A stretch of DNA of 64,000 nucleotides, taken from assembly GCA_964511075.1 (NCBI GenBank), contig CAZEDM010000008.1, positions 1-64,000 of the forward strand, read 5' to 3'. The DNA comes from CAZEDM01 sp964511075. GTDB lineage: Bacteria; Zixibacteria; MSB-5A5; RBG-16-43-9. Position 1 is the first letter of the stretch. The number at the start of each line of letters is the position of its first letter. Below are positions 60,835 to 64,000 of this stretch, piece by piece. The position numbers and the translations under genes were made by a program. Below the pieces are notes generated by a model. The model made no database searches. It was given only the letters and a program-made list of their open reading frames with translations, and was not told where the DNA came from.

Positions 60835-61671
60835 TCACCAACCCTGTTTACTTGTCACCATCAGTTCATTTGCCAACCTGAAGCATACTTTGTCAGGCAA
60901 GACTTGACGGAGATATTTTATGTTAACTCCCCCATCCGGAAGGGTATGGCCTATTTGGTTAACCTCTACACCTCTATGCCTGAGGAAGAAATTCAGATGT
61001 TGAGCCTCTTCCAGCAAGTATCTTCTGGCACTGACTCCAGTGAAGAACTTCTCAAGTTCAGTGCGGCTTTCTGTCCGCTCTATTGTTGCTAACCAGCCCT
61101 TCCCATATGGGTCCTCTTGTACCAGCTCCGGATGTTGAGCCAGTCCGGAATTTATTTGAACCAGATGTCCAGAGAGAGGGGTAGCTAAGAAAACCATTCC
61201 GGCAGAAGAGAGTATCTTTCCAAATACCTGATCCTGGGTAAGATCATTCTCCAGCTCGGAGAATTGCAACTTAGCGGGTAGCGGAAGGACATATGCCAAA
61301 AGTTCGTCAACTCCTATTCTCCATTTCCGCCCTTCCAACGGTTGAGCCCATAGGTGAGAGGGGTGTAAATAGACTCCTTCTCTCATCTCAACGGGCGTGA
61401 AGGTGAAAAATAGGAGGGGAGGATTTTTCCCACTTCCAGGGACGGGGCATTCTTCAGATTCTCTTAGAGACTGAGATCTGTGCTGTTCGGCTTTTGATCG
61501 TATCTTTCTCGAACCGACATGAGAGCGCATGGCTTTGTCTAACTCACAGTGTTCACAGTCATAGTTAATCGGACATAATTTATAGGAGATCACTCCTGCG
61601 GTCATCCAGATACAACGACCGTCCTGGTGGACAGGCTGGGCATCTTGTTTTTTTGATATATTCTTTTTCAT
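60835..61671 (-). CDS. GcvH-like protein with N-terminal cysteine motif, no lipoyl lysine
   Basis: This is a 278-residue protein. Residues about 100-200 match the glycine-cleavage H fold (HLWAQPLEGRKWRIGVDEL, TPLSGHLVQINSGL, EDPYGKGWLATIE). The lipoyl-lysine position, 8 residues before the Pro of PLSG, is Ala157, so it cannot carry lipoate there. The N-terminus has four Cys (20, 33, 39, 42; LCPINYDCEHCELDKA), a possible metal site. No signal peptide. It is 14 bp after the nrfD gene, so it belongs to the membrane redox operon and perhaps acts as an assembly or docking protein. True H protein function is unlikely. Confidence 0.75.
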   Translation of the reverse strand: MKKNISKKQDAQPVHQDGRCIWMTAGVISYKLCPINYDCEHCELDKAMRSHVGSRKIRSKAEQHRSQSLRESEECPVPGSGKNPPLLFFTFTPVEMREGVYLHPSHLWAQPLEGRKWRIGVDELLAYVLPLPAKLQFSELENDLTQDQVFGKILSSAGMVFLATPLSGHLVQINSGLAQHPELVQEDPYGKGWLATIERTESRTELEKFFTGVSARRYLLEEAQHLNFFLRHRGVEVNQIGHTLPDGGVNIKYLRQVLPDKVCFRLANELMVTSKQGW

Positions 61672-61684
61672 AAAGATCGTTTTA

Positions 61685-62932
61685 TCAAAAGTTTTCCTCT
61701 GTACCTATCTCGCTATATTGTGGATATTCTCGGTGAACAGGCATACGGTTCACTATCCACCTGTAGGTTAAAATCTCAATGGTGATTATAGCCAGAACGA
61801 TCAGTAATTCCTTCCAGTATATGAATACACGGTGCGGAAGTTTCCAGTTAAGGGCAATTAAGGAGACATTGAAGCGGTTGACCGCCACTCCCAGTATGGT
61901 GAGAATGGCTGTAAACTGGGTCAGGACTACATTTCTCTTCTTCACCGCCAAGGCGAAAAGGAAACAAGGCAGAAGCACAAAGATAAAAATCTCCACCAGA
62001 AACCAGTGACCCCAAGAGGTATTCAGGAGGTTCCAGTGGTTACTGTGAGCCACGCCGATCCACTTCAGGCAGAAGTAGGCTAAGAGAACAAATGAAGCTG
62101 CTTTGCCTAAACCCAGGGTGAGGTTATCATAATTGGCGGCCTGGAGTGGATTTATCTGACTTTTGAGCGTTTTTTTGGATACCATAGCTACCACGATGAT
62201 CATGGATAGTCCGGCGAAGATACTTGAAACGAAGAAAAACAGGGGGAGGAATTGTGAATACCAAAGCGGGTGAAGTTTTCCGGGGACTAAAAGAAACAGG
62301 GCGCCCAGAGCAGATTGGTGCAAGGTCGAGAGGATCACGCCGAAAATGGTGGCTCCCACGGTTATCTTCAAAGCCCACCTGCGAAATCTGTTTGCCCCAA
62401 GCCATTCGAAGATAGCAGGGCAGAACTCAACCAGCTGGGTTGAAAGATAGAGTGCCACATGCCAACCCACCAGAAATAGAACTGAGCTTGTTCCATAGGA
62501 AACAACCATAGGATAGGGAAGCCTCCAGGGACGTCCTAAATCGAAGAGCAGAAATACTACGGCGAAGAAATAACCCAGAAATCCGGTAAGTATAGCTGGT
62601 CGTACCAGGGGATGATAATCTTCAAGCCCGAAGATATAAACGGCTGCTGCCATGATGAAGCCGGTAGAGGCTAAGGGAACGCCGGTAAAAAGTCCCCAGT
62701 TAAGAAAAAGACTCCAGGGCTGGTCCTGTGAGGCATGGGTCACAGCCGCCAGGCCCTGGGTGAAGCGCATGACCATAAAGGGTAGCCCTGCCAAAATAAT
62801 TATTCCAGCAACAATATTGAAAGGCTTTAAAAGGTTTCTCAGGTAGTCTTTAACTGAAAGCCCCAGAAAAATCCTCTCCCTGATCCAGTTCTGGAAAACA
62901 CTGGTTTTCTCAGCGTATTCGTACTCGGTCAT
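61685..62932 (-). CDS. NrfD/PsrC-family quinol-interacting membrane subunit
   Basis: This 415-residue protein has about ten membrane helices and matches the NrfD/HybB/PsrC family (FNIVAGIIILAGLPFMVMRF at the first helix, AGLSMIIVVAM mid-way). It carries no haem and binds menaquinol, passing electrons to the Fe-S subunit. The ATG at 62932 overlaps the Fe-S gene by 4 bp (ATGA). The set cytochrome c - Fe-S - NrfD is a CISM-type module like Nrf, Cbc or Qrc complexes; no catalytic molybdenum or nitrite reductase subunit is seen in this window. Confidence 0.9.
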   Translation of the reverse strand: MTEYEYAEKTSVFQNWIRERIFLGLSVKDYLRNLLKPFNIVAGIIILAGLPFMVMRFTQGLAAVTHASQDQPWSLFLNWGLFTGVPLASTGFIMAAAVYIFGLEDYHPLVRPAILTGFLGYFFAVVFLLFDLGRPWRLPYPMVVSYGTSSVLFLVGWHVALYLSTQLVEFCPAIFEWLGANRFRRWALKITVGATIFGVILSTLHQSALGALFLLVPGKLHPLWYSQFLPLFFFVSSIFAGLSMIIVVAMVSKKTLKSQINPLQAANYDNLTLGLGKAASFVLLAYFCLKWIGVAHSNHWNLLNTSWGHWFLVEIFIFVLLPCFLFALAVKKRNVVLTQFTAILTILGVAVNRFNVSLIALNWKLPHRVFIYWKELLIVLAIITIEILTYRWIVNRMPVHREYPQYSEIGTEENF

Positions 62933-63858
62933 GCCTGCTCCTCCTTCCTCTCAGGGGTCCACTCCCCCTCCTTGAGCATTTGTTCCCGGTGTTTGGTGAA
63001 CATGTAAAACCCGCCCAACAGGACAGGCCAGATTACCAATACAGCAGGGACCATGGTGAGAAATCCTCTGGTTAACTCTGGATAGGGCCTGGTGCCCACA
63101 TCCATGGGAAACCCCAGCTTCTCAAAGGGAATTTCGGATATATATAGCCAGCTGGTTCCCCCAACTTCACGCTCACCATAGATATGGTCAATGTATTTTT
63201 CGGGTTTGCTCCTTATCTTCTCTCTGGCTAATTTGATCAGCTCGCTCCTCCTGCCGAAGGTCAGAGCCTGAGTCGGGCAGATCTTCACACAGGCTGGACT
63301 TTCACCCTTTTTGATTATCCTCTCATAGCATAAGGTGCATTTTCTAATCCGAGGGGTGAATGGTTTATTGTATTCATAGGTTGGAATATAAAAGGGACAG
63401 GCGGTCATGCAGTAACGGCAGCCTATGCAGATATCCTTATTGTAAACCACCGCTCCCTCCGGAGTTTTCTTCAAGGCTGCTACTAAGCAGGCGGAGGCGC
63501 AAGCTGGTTCGTCACAGTGATTGCACTGTTTCTTAACATAGAAGGGCTTCTCCTCATCCCTCGGATTCGAATAGCGGTTGACCACGGTATAGCTTTCCTG
63601 GTCAGTTCTTCTCTTTTCCTCAAACACCGATTTGTCGTCAAATGTTTTTATAGGTTTATTGGGAAGTTTATTCTGGTCCTTGCAAGCCCATTCACACTTT
63701 CGGCATCCGGTGCATAGAGGTATGTCGTGAAGCACGCCAAAGCGATCCGGGTAACCAGGAAGATTTTCCTGAGCCATGGCTTTTTTGTAACTTCCAATTA
63801 GGCTCGTGGATCCTATCGTTCCCAGAGTTTTCAGGAAACCCCTTCGATTGAGTGACAT
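62929..63858 (-). CDS. Tat-exported four-cluster ferredoxin subunit (HybA/NrfC/DsrO type)
   Basis: This 309-residue protein has a twin-arginine signal NRRGFLK (5-11) followed by a hydrophobic stretch, so it is folded and sent across the membrane. Four 4Fe-4S cluster sets are visible: CTGCRKCEWAC, CNHCDEPAC-ASAC, CIGCRYCMTACP and CTLC...CVKICP. A C-terminal membrane helix (about 268-288) anchors it. It links the multihaem cytochrome encoded upstream to the NrfD subunit whose gene overlaps its stop. Six bases or fewer separate it from the cytochrome stop. Confidence 0.93.
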   Translation of the reverse strand: MSLNRRGFLKTLGTIGSTSLIGSYKKAMAQENLPGYPDRFGVLHDIPLCTGCRKCEWACKDQNKLPNKPIKTFDDKSVFEEKRRTDQESYTVVNRYSNPRDEEKPFYVKKQCNHCDEPACASACLVAALKKTPEGAVVYNKDICIGCRYCMTACPFYIPTYEYNKPFTPRIRKCTLCYERIIKKGESPACVKICPTQALTFGRRSELIKLAREKIRSKPEKYIDHIYGEREVGGTSWLYISEIPFEKLGFPMDVGTRPYPELTRGFLTMVPAVLVIWPVLLGGFYMFTKHREQMLKEGEWTPERKEEQA

Positions 63859-63860
63859 GG

Positions 63861-64000
63861 TTATAATCTCCTTTCTTTGAGGGTTCCGGGGCTACTTTCA
63901 GGGTAGGCTCGGCCGTCATCGTGGCAATTTCCACAGGAGGGTTTATCCTCGAACCTTCTTTCCACATGGCACTCTGCGCAGTCCAGCTCCTGGTGGATTT
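63861..64000 (-). CDS. multihaem cytochrome c (partial, C-terminal end)
   Basis: The window ends inside a minus-strand gene whose last 45 codons show two haem c motifs, CAECH and CGNCH, then a polar tail before TAA (63861-63863). It is 2 bp upstream of the Tat-type Fe-S gene and so is the head of the same redox operon. The N-terminal part and total haem number lie outside the window. It is periplasmic by nature of c-type haem attachment. Confidence 0.85.
   Translation of the reverse strand, partial: IHQELDCAECHVERRFEDKPSCGNCHDDGRAYPESSPGTLKERRL

Overview
The window reads as a chromosomal segment of an uncultured bacterium of the FCB (Fibrobacteres-Chlorobi-Bacteroidetes) type, and candidate phylum Zixibacteria is my best guess. 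This rests on style, not on a marker gene. Two secreted proteins end in the 'NYPNPFN ... GIYFY ... K' type IX-like C-terminal sorting domain. Three others end in paired dockerin-type calcium loops of the 'DxNxDG...SDVVYLINYLFKGG' kind. There are FCB-style outer-membrane proteins, large PAS/GAF sensor kinases and NtrC-family activators. Most genes have AGGAGG-type ribosome sites. No rRNA, CRISPR array, transposase, integrase or prophage structural gene was seen.

Layout. 1-4033: tail of an unknown gene, a small membrane protein, tRNA-Leu, then tig-clpP-purA; this ClpP has Asn where the catalytic Asp should be. 4034-6660: an AT-rich island at the 3' end of purA with an MNT/HEPN toxin-antitoxin-like pair bracketed by two copies of the purA 3' end, then remains of a restriction-modification locus. 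6698-12768: envelope and housekeeping genes (patatin fused to a BamA-like barrel, an rRNA 2'-O-methyltransferase, SppA with an outer-membrane-like N-terminus). 12956-14791: an ABC-F gene behind an attenuator-like leader, interrupted by one in-frame TAG. 14841-16263: a second HEPN-containing pair with its own promoter. 16462-20005: membrane maintenance genes (MarC, DedA, CNNM/CorC, HtpX). 20264-29958: two sorted exoproteins (S8 protease, 5'-nucleotidase) around tRNA-Asn and a sensor kinase/sigma54-activator pair.

30057-37037 is the most unusual part. A tight six-gene minus-strand run starts with speD and speE (polyamine synthesis). It continues with a 595-aa protein I do not recognise, a KGGxGR ParA-like ATPase, a CHAT-like protein that lacks its cysteine and carries a PD-(D/E)XK nuclease motif, and an MfnB-like protein that lacks the Schiff-base lysine. 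I read it as a possible undescribed conflict or signalling system tied to a SAM/polyamine operon.

37514-45863: a B12-binding radical SAM protein, a P-type proton ATPase with a HEAT protein between two copies of an ~85-bp repeat, and a DUF362-dockerin protein with TCGC-N8-GCGA operator-like sites upstream. 45916-56321: archaemetzincin with a dihaem sensor kinase and sigma54 activator, two more dockerin exoproteins, and a four-PAS hybrid kinase with a receiver protein. 56817-60290: acetyl-CoA synthetase, acyl carrier protein and a Kbl-type PLP enzyme. 60835-64000: a membrane quinol-redox module (multihaem cytochrome, four-cluster Fe-S protein, NrfD) with a GcvH-like protein that has lost its lipoyl lysine.
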